A DNA stretch of 64,000 nt from Streptomyces lydicus (GCF_000717345.1 NZ_JNZA01000010.1:62001-126000), one strand, 5' to 3'; positions 15,510 to 25,200 are shown, counted from the stretch's first letter. Translations and numbers: made by a program. Notes: generated by a model from the sequence alone, not told the origin.

Positions 15510-16502
15510 ATGGTCCAAGAACTGGTGACGGCGGGGGTGGCGCTGGGCTGCGCCGGCGTGGTGTATTTCATGGCGGCGGCCCGCGTGATCAAGCAGTACG
15601 AACGCGGTGTGGTGCTCCGGCTGGGGCGGCTGACCTCCGCGGCACGGGAGCCGGGCTTCACCATGATCATCCCGGGTTTCGACCGGCTGCGTAAGGTCAA
15701 CATGCAGATCGTCACGCTGCCGGTGCCCGCGCAGGAGGGCATCACCCGTGACAACGTCACGGTCCGGGTCGACGCGGTGGTCTACTTCAAGGTCGTGGAC
15801 GCCGCCGACGCGGTCATCCGGGTCGAGGACTACCGCTTCGCGGTCTCCCAGATGGCCCAGACCTCGCTGCGCTCGATCATCGGCAAGAGCGAGCTGGACG
15901 ATCTGCTGTCGAACCGCGAGAAGCTCAACCAGGGGCTGGAGCTGATGATGGACAGCCCCGCCATCGGCTGGGGCGTGACCGTCGACCGGGTGGAGATCAA
16001 GGACGTCTCGCTGCCGGAGACGATGAAGCGCTCGATGGCCCGCCAGGCGGAGGCGACCCGCGACCGGCGCGCCCGGGTGATCAACGCCGACGCCGAGCTC
16101 CAGGCGTCGAAGAAGCTGGCCGAGGCCGCCGCGGCGATGTCCGGCCAGCCCGCCGCGCTGCAACTGCGGCTGCTGCAGACCGTGGTGGCGGTGGCCGCCG
16201 AGAAGAATTCCACCCTCGTCCTGCCCTTCCCCGTCGAGCTGCTGCGGTTCCTGGAGCGCTCCGGGACGCAGGCCCCCGTACAGCCCGGGCCGGCCGGGGC
16301 GGAGGCCCCGCAGGCCGCGGCGGTGACGGAGGAGCCCCGGCCGCCGGCCGCCGCGCAGGTCCCGGAGGAGCCGGCCCCTGAGCGCCCGCGGATCACCGAG
16401 GAGCCGTCGCGCACCCCGGACGGGGACGGTACCGGCATCGCGCCGGAGCCCGCGCCGGCCCCTGACCTGGAGCCGCTGCCCGACGTGGAGGAACTGAGGT
16501 AG
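15510..16502 (+). CDS. SPFH/Band 7 (slipin/stomatin-like) membrane protein
   Basis: The 330-residue protein has one N-terminal membrane helix (about residues 4-24) followed by an SPFH domain. Typical stretches are IKQYERGVVLRLGRL, REPGFTMIIPGFDRLRKVNMQ, RDNVTVRVDAVVYFKVVDA and AQTSLRSIIGKSELDDLLSNREKLN. A charged helix (QAEATRDRRARVINADAELQ) is likely a coiled coil. The last 70 residues are Pro/Glu/Ala-rich. Stomatin-like proteins form membrane microdomain scaffolds and often control proteases; no NfeD partner gene is adjacent. GTG at 15507 and ATG at 15510 are both possible starts behind AGGGGG. A strong terminator follows. Confidence 0.88.
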   Translation: MVQELVTAGVALGCAGVVYFMAAARVIKQYERGVVLRLGRLTSAAREPGFTMIIPGFDRLRKVNMQIVTLPVPAQEGITRDNVTVRVDAVVYFKVVDAADAVIRVEDYRFAVSQMAQTSLRSIIGKSELDDLLSNREKLNQGLELMMDSPAIGWGVTVDRVEIKDVSLPETMKRSMARQAEATRDRRARVINADAELQASKKLAEAAAAMSGQPAALQLRLLQTVVAVAAEKNSTLVLPFPVELLRFLERSGTQAPVQPGPAGAEAPQAAAVTEEPRPPAAAQVPEEPAPERPRITEEPSRTPDGDGTGIAPEPAPAPDLEPLPDVEELR

Positions 16503-16521
16503 GCCGGCGCACCCGGCTGCC

Positions 16522-16554
16522 GCGCCCCCTCTCTCCGGAGAGGGGGCGCTTTTT
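16522..16554 (+). terminator. Intrinsic terminator
   Basis: A 12-bp perfect stem (GCGCCCCCTCTC and GAGAGGGGGCGC) with a 4-base TCCG loop is followed by five T. It ends the SPFH gene. Confidence 0.85.
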
Positions 16555-16866
16555 GGTCAGTCCCGGCCCTCACACTTCGCGCACCGCCGGCCGGACCGTC
16601 CCGCCTCTGATGTCCGGAGCAATGACCGGTGCGCGCGGACACCGGTGTGATGGCCGTGTGACGAAAACGTGAACTCCCGTATGTGAGACCGGAACTCGGT
16701 CTTGTGCGCGAGTGAGGCGGATGGGAATACTCGGCTCCGCACTTCGGCACGGACGTCCGGCGGAGCGCCGTTCCGCGGGGCGGGTCGGTCCGTGCCGCGA
16801 ACCTCACTCTCCGGGCCCGCGCGACTCCCCACAGTCCGGGTCCATCCCCCCACGGGAGGCTCCGAG

Positions 16867-17931
16867 TTGAAGCACCGACGCATACCCAATCGGCGCGCCG
16901 TCGTGGCGGGCGCGGGAGCGCTCGCGCTCGCCGCCACCGCCACCGTGACCCTCGCCAACGCCAACGCCGCACCGGCCCCTGAGCCGGCCGAGCTGACCTC
17001 CGCCGCGGCGACCGCCCTGGCATCCCAGCTCAAGACCGGCACGGCCGGTGCGTTCTACGACGCCAAGGCCAGAAAACTGGTGGTCAACGTCGTCAGCGAG
17101 GCGGCGGCCAAGGCCGTACGGGCGAAGGGGGCCGAGGCCAGACTCGTGCGGCACACGCTGGCCCAGCTCGACACGGCCCGGCAGACGCTGAAGACAAAGG
17201 CGACCATCCCGGGCACCTCCTGGGGCATCGACCCGCAGCGCAACAAGGTCGTGGTGACCGCCGACCGCACGGTCAAGGGCGCCCGGCTGGACCGGCTGAC
17301 GAAGGTCGCCGAGGCCCTCGGGGACAAGGTCGAGCTGCGCCACAGCAAGGGAGAGTTCAAGCCCTTCATCGGTGGCGGCGACGCGATCTGGGGGAGCGGC
17401 GCCCGCTGCTCGCTCGGCTTCAACGTCGTCAAGGACGGCCAGCCCTACTTCCTCACGGCCGGCCACTGCGGCAACGACGTCAAGAGCTGGTCCGACAAGC
17501 AGGGCGGCTCGGAGATCGCGACCACCGAAGCCTCCACGTTCCCCGGGCACGACTACTCCCTCGTCAAGTACACGGGCAGCACCGAGCACCCCAGCGAGGT
17601 CGATCTCTACAACGGCAGCACCCAGAAGATCACCAAGGCCGCGGAGGCCACCGTCGGCGAGAAGGTGCAGCGCAGCGGCAGCACCACGCAGGTGCACGAC
17701 GGCACCGTCAAGGCGCTGAACGCGAGCGTCAACTACCAGGAGGGCACGGTCGACGGGCTGATCCAGACCGATGTCTGCGCCGAGCCCGGTGACAGCGGCG
17801 GCGCGCTGTTCGACGGCGAGACCGCGCTCGGCCTGACCTCGGGCGGCAGCGGCGACTGCTCCGCCGGCGGCGAGACCTTCTTCCAGCCGGTCCCGCAGGC
17901 CCTGGAAGCCTACGGCGCGCAGCTCGGCTGA
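16867..17931 (+). CDS. sprD: Streptogrisin D-like secreted serine protease precursor
   Basis: The 354-residue precursor starts at a TTG with GGGAGG seven bases upstream. A signal peptide (about residues 1-34) is followed by a long propeptide of about 130 residues, and the mature enzyme starts at IGGGDAIWGSG (residue 168). The triad is His200 (TAGHC), Asp229 (HDYS) and Ser310 (GDSGG). The mature part closely resembles S. griseus protease D as I recall it (SLGFNVVKDGQPYFLTAGHCG, PQALEAYGAQLG); the long propeptide also fits that member. It probably degrades extracellular protein. It is convergent with the gene for an SSI-type inhibitor, with several hairpins between them. Confidence 0.9.
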   Translation: MKHRRIPNRRAVVAGAGALALAATATVTLANANAAPAPEPAELTSAAATALASQLKTGTAGAFYDAKARKLVVNVVSEAAAKAVRAKGAEARLVRHTLAQLDTARQTLKTKATIPGTSWGIDPQRNKVVVTADRTVKGARLDRLTKVAEALGDKVELRHSKGEFKPFIGGGDAIWGSGARCSLGFNVVKDGQPYFLTAGHCGNDVKSWSDKQGGSEIATTEASTFPGHDYSLVKYTGSTEHPSEVDLYNGSTQKITKAAEATVGEKVQRSGSTTQVHDGTVKALNASVNYQEGTVDGLIQTDVCAEPGDSGGALFDGETALGLTSGGSGDCSAGGETFFQPVPQALEAYGAQLG

Positions 17932-17938
17932 CGCCGAG

Positions 17939-17992
17939 GGCGCCTGCCGGCAGGCGCCGGCCCCCGGATGCGTGAGCGGTCCGGGGGCCGGC
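17939..17992. terminator. Two overlapping hairpins between convergent genes
   Basis: A 20-bp perfect palindrome (GGCGCCTGCC then GGCAGGCGCC, 17939-17958) overlaps a second hairpin whose 13-bp arms are GCCGGCCCCCGGA (17956-17968) and TCCGGGGGCCGGC (17980-17992). They follow the streptogrisin D-like stop. Confidence 0.65.
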
Positions 17993-18008
17993 GCGGCCGG
18001 TGCGCGAC

Positions 18009-18043
18009 GGTTCCCGGGCACCATCCACCGGTGCCCGGGAACC
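18009..18043. terminator. Hairpin terminator of the inhibitor gene
   Basis: GGTTCCCGGGCACC (18009-18022) and GGTGCCCGGGAACC (18030-18043) form a perfect 14-bp stem with a 7-base loop, 15 bp past the stop of the minus-strand inhibitor gene. It can act in both directions. Confidence 0.65.
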
Positions 18044-18057
18044 TGCACCACGCGGTG

Positions 18058-18492
18058 TCAGAACTGGAAGACCGAGCTGCTGCCGGCCATCATGCAGGAG
18101 TTGGCGAAGGTGTAGGTGTACGAGACCCGCTTGCCCTGCCACACGCCGTCGGCGGTGACGAGGACGGGCGCCCACTCCTTGGTGCACAGGCGCTGCGACG
18201 GTGCGCCGGTCACGGCGTTGAAGTCACCGGCCACCGCGCGCAGTTGGGCGCAGGCGGATTTGGGGTCGGGGTGGCTGCCGGTCGCCACCGGCGTACAGCT
18301 GAGCGTCACCGCGCGCTGCACCGTGGTGGTCGCGCGGCTTTCGCCCTGGCCCATTGTCAGCACCAGTTCCGTCGGGGCGTAGAGGCCACCGGACCGCGAA
18401 GGCTGCGCCGGTGCGGCGGCCTGCGCGGAGGTGGCCAGTGTGCCCAGGACCAGCGCCGCGCCGAGCGCGACCGCCCCAGTGGTGTACCGCAT
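18058..18492 (-). CDS. Streptomyces subtilisin inhibitor (SSI)-family protein
   Basis: The 144-residue secreted protein has a signal peptide (about residues 1-26, ATSAQA) and an SSI domain beginning [17 protein letters not shown]. The four Cys of the family are at 66, 81, 103 and 133, expected to form two disulfides. The reactive loop reads C-T-K-E-W-A-P where classical SSI has C-P-M-V-Y-D-P, so Lys105 is the predicted P1 residue and Glu106 P1'. A Lys P1 predicts inhibition of trypsin-like as well as subtilisin-like proteases. The highly conserved [11 protein letters not shown] and the C-terminal SSVFQF are present. The ATG at 18492 was chosen over an in-frame GTG at 18501 because AAGGGAG lies at the right distance for it. 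It sits beside two streptogrisin genes. Confidence 0.92.
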   Translation of the reverse strand: MRYTTGAVALGAALVLGTLATSAQAAAPAQPSRSGGLYAPTELVLTMGQGESRATTTVQRAVTLSCTPVATGSHPDPKSACAQLRAVAGDFNAVTGAPSQRLCTKEWAPVLVTADGVWQGKRVSYTYTFANSCMMAGSSSVFQF

Positions 18493-18861
18493 GACGAACA
18501 CTCCCTTGCTCGAAGGTGCAGATACCGGACGGGAGTCTGGCCCAACCGCACCCCGAAAGCATCTTGAGCGGACACCAGCCGATCGCTTTGAGTCGTTGAA
18601 TGAAAGCTGAGGGTAATGGCGCGAACAATTCGGGGCCGTTACGGGGGAGTTGCCGCGGATCGCTGTGCGGCCAGCGGGGATGCCCCGGCCTTCATGCGCG
18701 TGGCAAGGGCCGGCCGGACCCGGAAGGAAGGGATCCGGCCGCCGACCGGTCGTTCGGGTGGGTTTCGATCTCCGTCGATTGGCTGAAGAGGGGGGCCGGA
18801 GGTGGCCTCCGTACCGGCCGCGGCGCCCCTGGAGGTAAGGGCCCTCCGCCGCCGGGCCGGC
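18493..18861. other. Intergenic region upstream of the inhibitor gene, no gene seen
   Basis: About 370 bp lie between the start of the inhibitor gene and the end of the TetR gene, both on the minus strand. The inhibitor promoter must lie near 18500-18620; no clear -35/-10 pair was found. The part next to 18861 is GC-rich and may hold the TetR terminator. Confidence 0.35.
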
Positions 18862-19563
18862 TTACCGTCCGCCGCCGGGCCCGTTCGCCGCCCGTCGGCC
18901 GGTCTTCGCCGGCGGGCCGTCCAGCTCCGGCAGCCCCGCCGTCAGGGCGCGCACGGCCCGCGCCACGGTCGCCGCCGGCCCCTGCGGTCCGTCCGCCGGG
19001 CCGTCCCCCGCCGCCCACTCCTCCACCGCGACCCGCATCGCGGTGTTCGCGGCGGCCGCGGCCAGCCGCACCTCCAGCGGGCCCGCCCCGGTCAGCCGCG
19101 CCAGGACCGGCCGCAGCGCCTCCTCCGAGTCGTGGTGGACCCGGTGCCAGACCGCCCGCAGCGCCGGCTCGCCCGGCATCGCCCGCAGCAGCCCGCGGGT
19201 CCGGCGCAGCGCCTCCGCGGCCGGCTCGTCGGCGGGCGTCAGGGCCCGCCGGGCGGCCCACTCCAGCCGCTCGCGCACCGGGGGCGCGTCCGGCCCGTCC
19301 GCCGGTGCGGCCAGATCGTCGATCCACTGCCGTACGCCGACGGCCAGCAGCGGCGCGACCGCGTCCTCCTTGGTGCGGAAGTAGCGGTAGAAGGTGCGCA
19401 GCGCGACCCCCGCGGTGCGGGCGATCTCGTCGGCGGTGACCGCGGCGCCGCGCTCGGCGAACAGCGCCGCCGCGGTGCGGGCGATCTCCAGCTGGGTCTC
19501 GGCCTTGCGCCGCTCGGTCAGCGAGGGGCGGGGGAGGGGCGCGGGGCGCGGCTCGGTCGGCAT
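18862..19563 (-). CDS. TetR family regulator
   Basis: The 233-residue protein has an N-terminal helix-turn-helix (IARTAAALFAERGAAVTADEIARTAGVALRTFYRYFRTKEDAV, about residues 26-68) and an Ala-rich C-terminal ligand domain of the usual size. It is divergent from the SDR gene at 19695, and two inverted repeats lie between them (19587-19602 and 19612-19626), suggesting that it represses itself and the SDR gene. The inducer is unknown. The final 20 residues are basic and Gly-rich. Confidence 0.88.
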   Translation of the reverse strand: MPTEPRPAPLPRPSLTERRKAETQLEIARTAAALFAERGAAVTADEIARTAGVALRTFYRYFRTKEDAVAPLLAVGVRQWIDDLAAPADGPDAPPVRERLEWAARRALTPADEPAAEALRRTRGLLRAMPGEPALRAVWHRVHHDSEEALRPVLARLTGAGPLEVRLAAAAANTAMRVAVEEWAAGDGPADGPQGPAATVARAVRALTAGLPELDGPPAKTGRRAANGPGGGR

Positions 19564-19586
19564 GACCTCAGCTTACGCAGCGGGAC

Positions 19587-19626
19587 GCCATTTCGGCATG
19601 GCGCGCAGAGTTGGCACGTTGTGCCA
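19587..19626. promoter_or_regulatory. Two inverted repeats, candidate TetR operators
   Basis: GCCAT-N6-ATGGC (19587-19602) and TGGCAC-N3-GTGCCA (19612-19626) lie in the 131-bp divergent region between the TetR and SDR genes. Both use GCCA/TGGC half-sites. The arrangement fits joint control of both genes. Confidence 0.5.
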
Positions 19627-19694
19627 TCCAGGCGTACAGTGCGACCGATCCACGCTCCTCCTTCATCGGCTCCCGCCGGGATCGGATCCGCCCC

Positions 19695-20465
19695 ATGAAC
19701 CGCTTTGCAGACCGCCGTGTCCTGATCACCGGAGCCGGCTCGGGCATCGGCCAGGCCACCGTCCACCGGATCCTCGCCGAGGGCGGCCGGGTGGTGGCGG
19801 CGGACGTCGACCCGGCGGGGCTGCGCCGTACCGCCGACCGGGCCGCCGCCGACGGTGCCGCGGACCGGCTGCGGACGGCGGTGCTCGACATAGCCGACGA
19901 GGCGGCGGTCCGCTCCGGCGTCGCCGCCGCGGTGGCCGGCCTCGGGGGGCTGGACGTCCTGGTCAACGCGGCCGGCGTGCTGCGCTCCTCGCACACCCAT
20001 GAGACCGGCCTGGACTTCTTCAACGAGATCATCGCGATCAACCTGACCGGCACGTTCCTGATGATCCGTGAGGCGCTGCCCGCGCTCCTGACGGGCGAGG
20101 AGCCGGTGGTGGTCAACTTCAGCTCGACCTCCGCCTCGTTCGCGCACCCGTACATGGCGGCGTACGCGGCGAGCAAGGGCGGCATCCAGTCGATGACGCA
20201 CGCCATCGCCGCTGAGTACGCCGAGCAGGGGCTGCGGGCGGTGTGTGTGGCGCCGGGGTCCATCGCCAGCGGAATGACCAGCGGCCGCGGCCCGGGGCTG
20301 CCGGAGGACGCGGACATGTCGCTGTTCGCCAAGCTCTCCCCGGCCCTCGGCGAGGGGTTCGCGGGGCCGGAGACGGTCGCCGGTGTCATCGCGATGCTCG
20401 CCTCGCGGGACGGTGCGTTCATCACCGGTACGGAGATCCGGATCGACGGCGGCACGCACATGTGA
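19695..20465 (+). CDS. Short-chain dehydrogenase/reductase (SDR)
   Basis: The 256-residue cytosolic enzyme is a classical SDR. It has the cofactor motif TGAGSGIG (residues 12-19), NAAG near residue 95, and the YAASK (Tyr-x3-Lys) active site near residue 157. VVAADVD at the end of strand 2 has an acidic residue that favours NAD(H). The C-terminal DGAFITGTEIRIDGGTHM is typical. A longer frame begins at 19611 but includes the divergent operator region, so the ATG at 19695 was chosen. Substrate unknown; regulation by the divergent TetR is likely. Confidence 0.9.
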   Translation: MNRFADRRVLITGAGSGIGQATVHRILAEGGRVVAADVDPAGLRRTADRAAADGAADRLRTAVLDIADEAAVRSGVAAAVAGLGGLDVLVNAAGVLRSSHTHETGLDFFNEIIAINLTGTFLMIREALPALLTGEEPVVVNFSSTSASFAHPYMAAYAASKGGIQSMTHAIAAEYAEQGLRAVCVAPGSIASGMTSGRGPGLPEDADMSLFAKLSPALGEGFAGPETVAGVIAMLASRDGAFITGTEIRIDGGTHM

Positions 20466-20492
20466 GCCGCCGGGGCCCGCCGCTTCGCGCGC

Positions 20493-20816
20493 CTATGCCT
20501 GCCCGGTCTCGAACCGGCTGACCTTGCCGTCCGTCACCGTGAACCGCCAGCGGGTCCGCATCGCGCCCCACGTGTCGTTGCGGTAGTCCGCCACGAGCGA
20601 CAGCCCGTCGTCCGACTGGGACTGCACGTCCATGTGTCCGCGCGAGCCGAAGATCTCCCGGCCGGTCCACTCCCGCAGCGCGCGGTCGGAGCCGTCGTCG
20701 GACATCGTCGCGTCGGGGGTGAGCGCGGCGAAGAACGCCTGCTCGTCGCCCGCGTTGAGGGCGGTGTCCAGGGCGCGTACCGCGGGGTGGGTCAACTGGT
20801 CGGGGGAGAGGGGCAT
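20493..20816 (-). CDS. SnoaL-like/NTF2-fold protein
   Basis: The 107-residue protein begins with a helix (PAVRALDTALNAGDEQAFFAAL) followed by TPDATMSDDGSDRALREW and a run of strands ending WRFTVTDGKVSRFETGQA. This is the cone-shaped alpha+beta barrel pattern of SnoaL-like proteins, which bind small hydrophobic molecules and sometimes catalyse isomerisation or hydrolysis. No specific substrate can be given. It is convergent with the SDR gene and on the same strand as the DUF3533 gene, from which it is separated by about 95 bp. Confidence 0.8.
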   Translation of the reverse strand: MPLSPDQLTHPAVRALDTALNAGDEQAFFAALTPDATMSDDGSDRALREWTGREIFGSRGHMDVQSQSDDGLSLVADYRNDTWGAMRTRWRFTVTDGKVSRFETGQA

Positions 20817-20911
20817 GGCGTTGCTCCTCGCTGTGGTCCGTCACTGGGGTCCGGGTGTCCGGCGGGGCACGGGCGCGGACACGGGGTGCCGTCCGGGGGC
20901 GGACGGGGTGG

Positions 20912-21979
20912 TCAGGCGGCCGGCAGCCGTTCCTCCGGGGCGGGTTCGTCCGCGGCGTTCCCCGGTTTCCGGAAGACCGACAGCAGGAGCGTGAGCACCG
21001 TGCCGCCCACCGCCCAGGCGGCGAGCACCAGCAGCGGTCCGGTTACCGCGTGGCCGCGGAAGTACGCCACGGAGCGCGCCGTCCAGGTGCCCGCGCCCGG
21101 TGGCAGGGCGGGGCCGATCGCCCGCCAGAAGGGCGGCAGCAGCGGGTACGGGTAGGCGCCGCCCGCGCTGGGGTTGCCGAGGATGACGATCAGCAGGATG
21201 GCCAGGCCGATGCCGAGGATGCCCAGCAGGGCCTGGCAGGCGAGGGTCGTCGCACCCACCGCGAAGACCACCAGGGCGCCCAGGCCCCACAGTCCGAGGA
21301 AGGTGCCGGGCAGGGCGGCCAGCACCGGCCCGACGACGATCGCGCCGGCCAGTCCGGCGGCGAGCGCGTACAGGGCGAGCGCGGCCAGCCGGATGACCGC
21401 GCGGTGCCCGTTGGAGGGGCGCGCCCCCGCGCTGATCGCGAGGATCGCGGCGCACAGATAGCCGCCGACGCACCAGCCGACGACGAGGTAGAAGGACGAC
21501 AGGCTGCGGGTGTCGCCCCGGTCGGCCGGGATCACGTCCACCGTGCGCACGGTGCGGTGCCGGCTCTTCTCGGCGGTGGTCACGACCAGTTCGACCGCCT
21601 GGGACAGCGAGGCCCCGCCGCCGCCGGCGACCAGCAGCCGGTCGGTGGTCCCGTGCGGATTGACGAGCAGCACGCCGTCGATCTCCCGGTCGGCGAGCTG
21701 CTGCCGGGCGGCGCGCTCGGAGGGGACGGCGCGCGGGTCGAGCGGGGAGCCGGGCAGCCGGTCCAGCTGGCGCACCAGCTGCCGGGCGGCGGGCGGGGGA
21801 GCGACCACGCCGAGCGGTACATCGGTCGGCCGGGGGTGGTGGAAGGCGCCGGCGTACGAGGTGATGAACGCGATCATCAGGCCCAGGACGCCGAGCACCA
21901 GCAGGAAGGCGTGCGGCGTCACCGCGCTCCGGACCTCCCGGAGGAAGGTGGCGCGGGTGCCGTGGTCCGTCGCTGCCAT
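20912..21979 (-). CDS. DUF3533/ABC-2-type membrane protein
   Basis: The 355-residue protein has one N-terminal membrane helix (about residues 24-46), an extracytoplasmic domain of about 150 residues (PTDVPLGVVAPPPAARQLVRQLDRLPGSPLD, ADREIDGVLLVNPHG), and five or six helices in the C-terminal half. This is the layout of YhgE/Pip-like and DUF3533 proteins, related to ABC-2 export permeases. No ATPase gene is adjacent. A GAGGAG site precedes the ATG. The function is unknown; envelope export or stress roles are reported for relatives. Confidence 0.75.
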   Translation of the reverse strand: MAATDHGTRATFLREVRSAVTPHAFLLVLGVLGLMIAFITSYAGAFHHPRPTDVPLGVVAPPPAARQLVRQLDRLPGSPLDPRAVPSERAARQQLADREIDGVLLVNPHGTTDRLLVAGGGGASLSQAVELVVTTAEKSRHRTVRTVDVIPADRGDTRSLSSFYLVVGWCVGGYLCAAILAISAGARPSNGHRAVIRLAALALYALAAGLAGAIVVGPVLAALPGTFLGLWGLGALVVFAVGATTLACQALLGILGIGLAILLIVILGNPSAGGAYPYPLLPPFWRAIGPALPPGAGTWTARSVAYFRGHAVTGPLLVLAAWAVGGTVLTLLLSVFRKPGNAADEPAPEERLPAA

Positions 21980-22121
21980 GCCGTGCTCCTCGCCGCTCGC
22001 GACTGCCGGTACAAGGCTTTTGCCCCCTTATCTTGCGGTTGGTGAGGGGGGTGTGCGCCTCGGGTGGGGCTGATCGGCGGACGGGTGGTCGGTGATCTTT
22101 CCCGCACCCCCGGCGTGTTGT

Positions 22122-22137
22122 TCGTACGAATGTTCGA
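22122..22137. promoter_or_regulatory. SOS box (LexA site) upstream of dnaE2
   Basis: TCGTAC-GAAT-GTTCGA matches the actinobacterial LexA consensus TCGAAC-N4-GTTCGA at 11 of 12 defined positions. It lies 76 bp before the dnaE2 start codon. DNA damage induction of dnaE2 operons through LexA is well established in mycobacteria. Confidence 0.7.
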
Positions 22138-22213
22138 TGAGCGGGTTATGGTGGAGGTGAGGAACGAGAGACACAGGTCAGCCGGGGGGCCGGATGAGGT
22201 GCAGGAGGTGCGG

Positions 22214-25200
22214 ATGCCAGGGTTCACGCATCTGCACACCGCTTCGGGCTTCTCCCTGCGCTACGGCGCCTCCCACCCGGAGCGGCTGGCCGAGCGCGCC
22301 GCCGAGCGCGGCATGGACGCCCTCGCGCTGACCGACCGGGACGGCCTCTCCGGAGCCGTACGCTTCGCCAAGGCCGCAGCCGGGGCCGGCATCCGCCCGC
22401 TGTTCGGCAGCGAACTCGCCGTGGCGGAGCGCGCGCCCGCGCCCGCGGCCGGCAGCGCCACCGTGCGCCGCCGCACCCCGGTGCGCGGCGGCGCCTTCCT
22501 CGACGAGTCCGCCGCCCGCGCCGTCTTCCTGGCCCGTGACGGAGCGGCCGGCTGGGCCGCGCTGTGCCGGCTGGTCTCGGCCGCCCACGCGGGCCGGACC
22601 GAACAGCCCGTCCTCCCCTGGAGCGCCCTGGCGTCCGCCGCGGACGGACTGACCGTGCTGCTCGGACCGGACTCCGAGGTCGGCCGGGCGCTGGCCGCCG
22701 GCCGCCCGGACCGCGCCGCCCGGCTCCTCGTCCCGTGGCGCGAGCTGTACGGCGACGCGCTGCGCCTGGAGGTCGTCGACCACGGCCGGCCCGGCAGCGG
22801 CCCCGGCTCCCCGCGGCTGGCCGCCCGCACCCTCGGCTTCGCCGTCGACCAGGGCGTCCGCGCCGTGCTGACCAACGCGGTCCGCTACGCCGACCCCGGC
22901 CAGGGCCCGGTCGCCGACGTCCTGGACTCCGCCCGTCGCCTGGTGCCGGTGGACCCGCACCGCCCCGACTCCTGGGACAGCGGTGAGCGCTGGCTCAAGG
23001 ACACCGCCGCGATGGGCCGCACCGCCGAGCGGATCGCCGAGGCGGCCGGTTTCCGCCGCGGCCTGGCGCACCGGCTGCTCGCCATGACCGAGGAGACCGC
23101 CGGCGCGTGCCTGGTCGACCCGCAGGACGACCTCGGGCTCGGCCGGATCCACTTCCCCGAGCCGCGGCTGGTCGGCGCGGAGCACCGCACCGCCGCCCGG
23201 GTGCTGCGCTCGCGCTGCGCCGCCGGGATGGTGCTGCGCGGCTACGACCACGACCGGGAGCGCTGGGCGCGGCTGAACGACGAGCTGCGCACGATCGAGC
23301 GGCTCGGCTACCCCTCGTACTTCCTGACCGTCGCCCGGGTCGTGGACGACGTCCGGGACCTGGGCATCCGGGTCGCGGCCCGCGGGTCCGGCGCCGGGTC
23401 CCTGGTCAACCACCTGCTGGGCATCGCGCACGCCGACCCGGTCGAGCACGGGCTGCTGATGGAGCGCTTCCTGTCCGAGCGGCGGGCGGCGCTGCCGGAC
23501 ATCGACATCGACGTGGAGTCCGCCCGCCGGCTGGAGGTCTACCGCGCGATCTTCGACCGCTTCGGCGCCGAGCGGGTCGCCACGGTCTCGATGCCCGAGA
23601 CCTACCGCGTCCGGCACGCCGTACGCGACGTGGGCGCCGCCCTGGGCATGGACCCGGCCGAGGTGGACCGCCTCGCCAAGGCGTTCCCGCACATCCGCGC
23701 CCGCGACGCGCGGGCGGCGCTGGCCGAGCTGCCGGAGCTGCGCGGGGTGCGCGAGGCCGGCGACGACCGGCTGTGGCAGCTGGTCGAGGCGCTGGACGCG
23801 CTGCCCCGCGGGATCGCCATGCACCCGTGCGGGGTGCTGCTCTCCGACGCCACGCTGCTGGACCGCACGCCCGTCGTGCCGACCAGCGGCGAGGGCTTCG
23901 CGATGTCGCAGTTCGACAAGGACGACGTGGAGGAGATGGGGCTGCTCAAGCTCGACGTGCTGGGCGTGCGGATGCAGTCGGCGATGGCGCACGCGGTCGC
24001 CGAGATCGGCCGGGCCGCCGGCCGCCGGATCGATCTCGACGACCCCGCGCAGGTCCCGCCCGGCGACCGGGCGACCTACGACCTGATCCGCTCGACCGAG
24101 ACGCTCGGCTGCTTCCAGATCGAGTCGCCGGGCCAGCGCGATCTGATCGGCCGGCTGCAACCGGCCACCTTCCACGACCTGGTGGTCGACATCTCGCTGT
24201 TCCGGCCCGGCCCGGTCGCCGCCGACATGGTGCGGCCCTTCATCGACGCCCGGCACGGCCGCAAGCCGGTCCGCTACCCGCACCCCGACCTGGAGGAACC
24301 GCTGCGCGAGACCTACGGCGTGGTGGTCTTCCACGAGCAGGTCATCGAGGTGCTGCGGATCATGACCGGCTGTGCGCGGGACGAGGCGGACGAGCAGCGG
24401 CGCGCGCTGTCCGACCCGGAGCTGCAGGGCCGGGTGCGGGCGTGGTTCGCCCGGTGCGCCGAGCGCCGCGGCTACCCGCCCGAGGTGATCGCGCGCACCT
24501 GGGAGATCGTCGAAGCCTTCGGCTCGTACGGCTTCTGCAAGGCGCACGCGGTGGCCTTCGCGGTGCCCACCTACCAGTCCGCCTGGCTCAAGGCGCACCA
24601 CCCGGCGGCCTTCTACGCCGGGCTGCTCACCCACGACCCGGGGATGTACCCCAAGCGGCTGCTGCTGGCGGACGCGCGGCGGCGCGGGGTGCCGGTGCTG
24701 CCGCTGGACGTGAACCGGTCGGCGGTCGCCCACCGGATCGAACTGGTGTCCGGTGCGGGTTCCCGTGGCGTCTGGGGGCTGCGGCTGGCCCTCTCCGACG
24801 TCCACGGCATGAGCGAGGCCGAGGCCCGGCGGATCGAGGACGGGCAGCCCTACCACTCCCTCCAGGACCTGTGGCAGCGGGCCAGGCCGAGCCGCCCGGT
24901 GGCCGAACGGCTGGCCCGGGTCGGTGCGTTGGACGCCTTCGGCGCGAACCGCCGGGACCTGCTGCTGTACCTCGCCGAGCTGCACCACCACGGGCGGCAG
25001 GCGTCCGGTGGCCAGCTGACGCTGCCGGCCGCGGCGCTCGACGGCGCGGGCACCGGGCCTGCCGGGCGGGCGGCGCCGGCCGACCTGGTCGAGCCGGTGG
25101 GGCTGCCCGACCTCAGCGAGGTCGAACGGCTCAGCGCCGAGCTGGGCGTCCTCGGCATGGACACCTCCCGCCATCTGATGGCCGATCACCGGGAGTTCCT

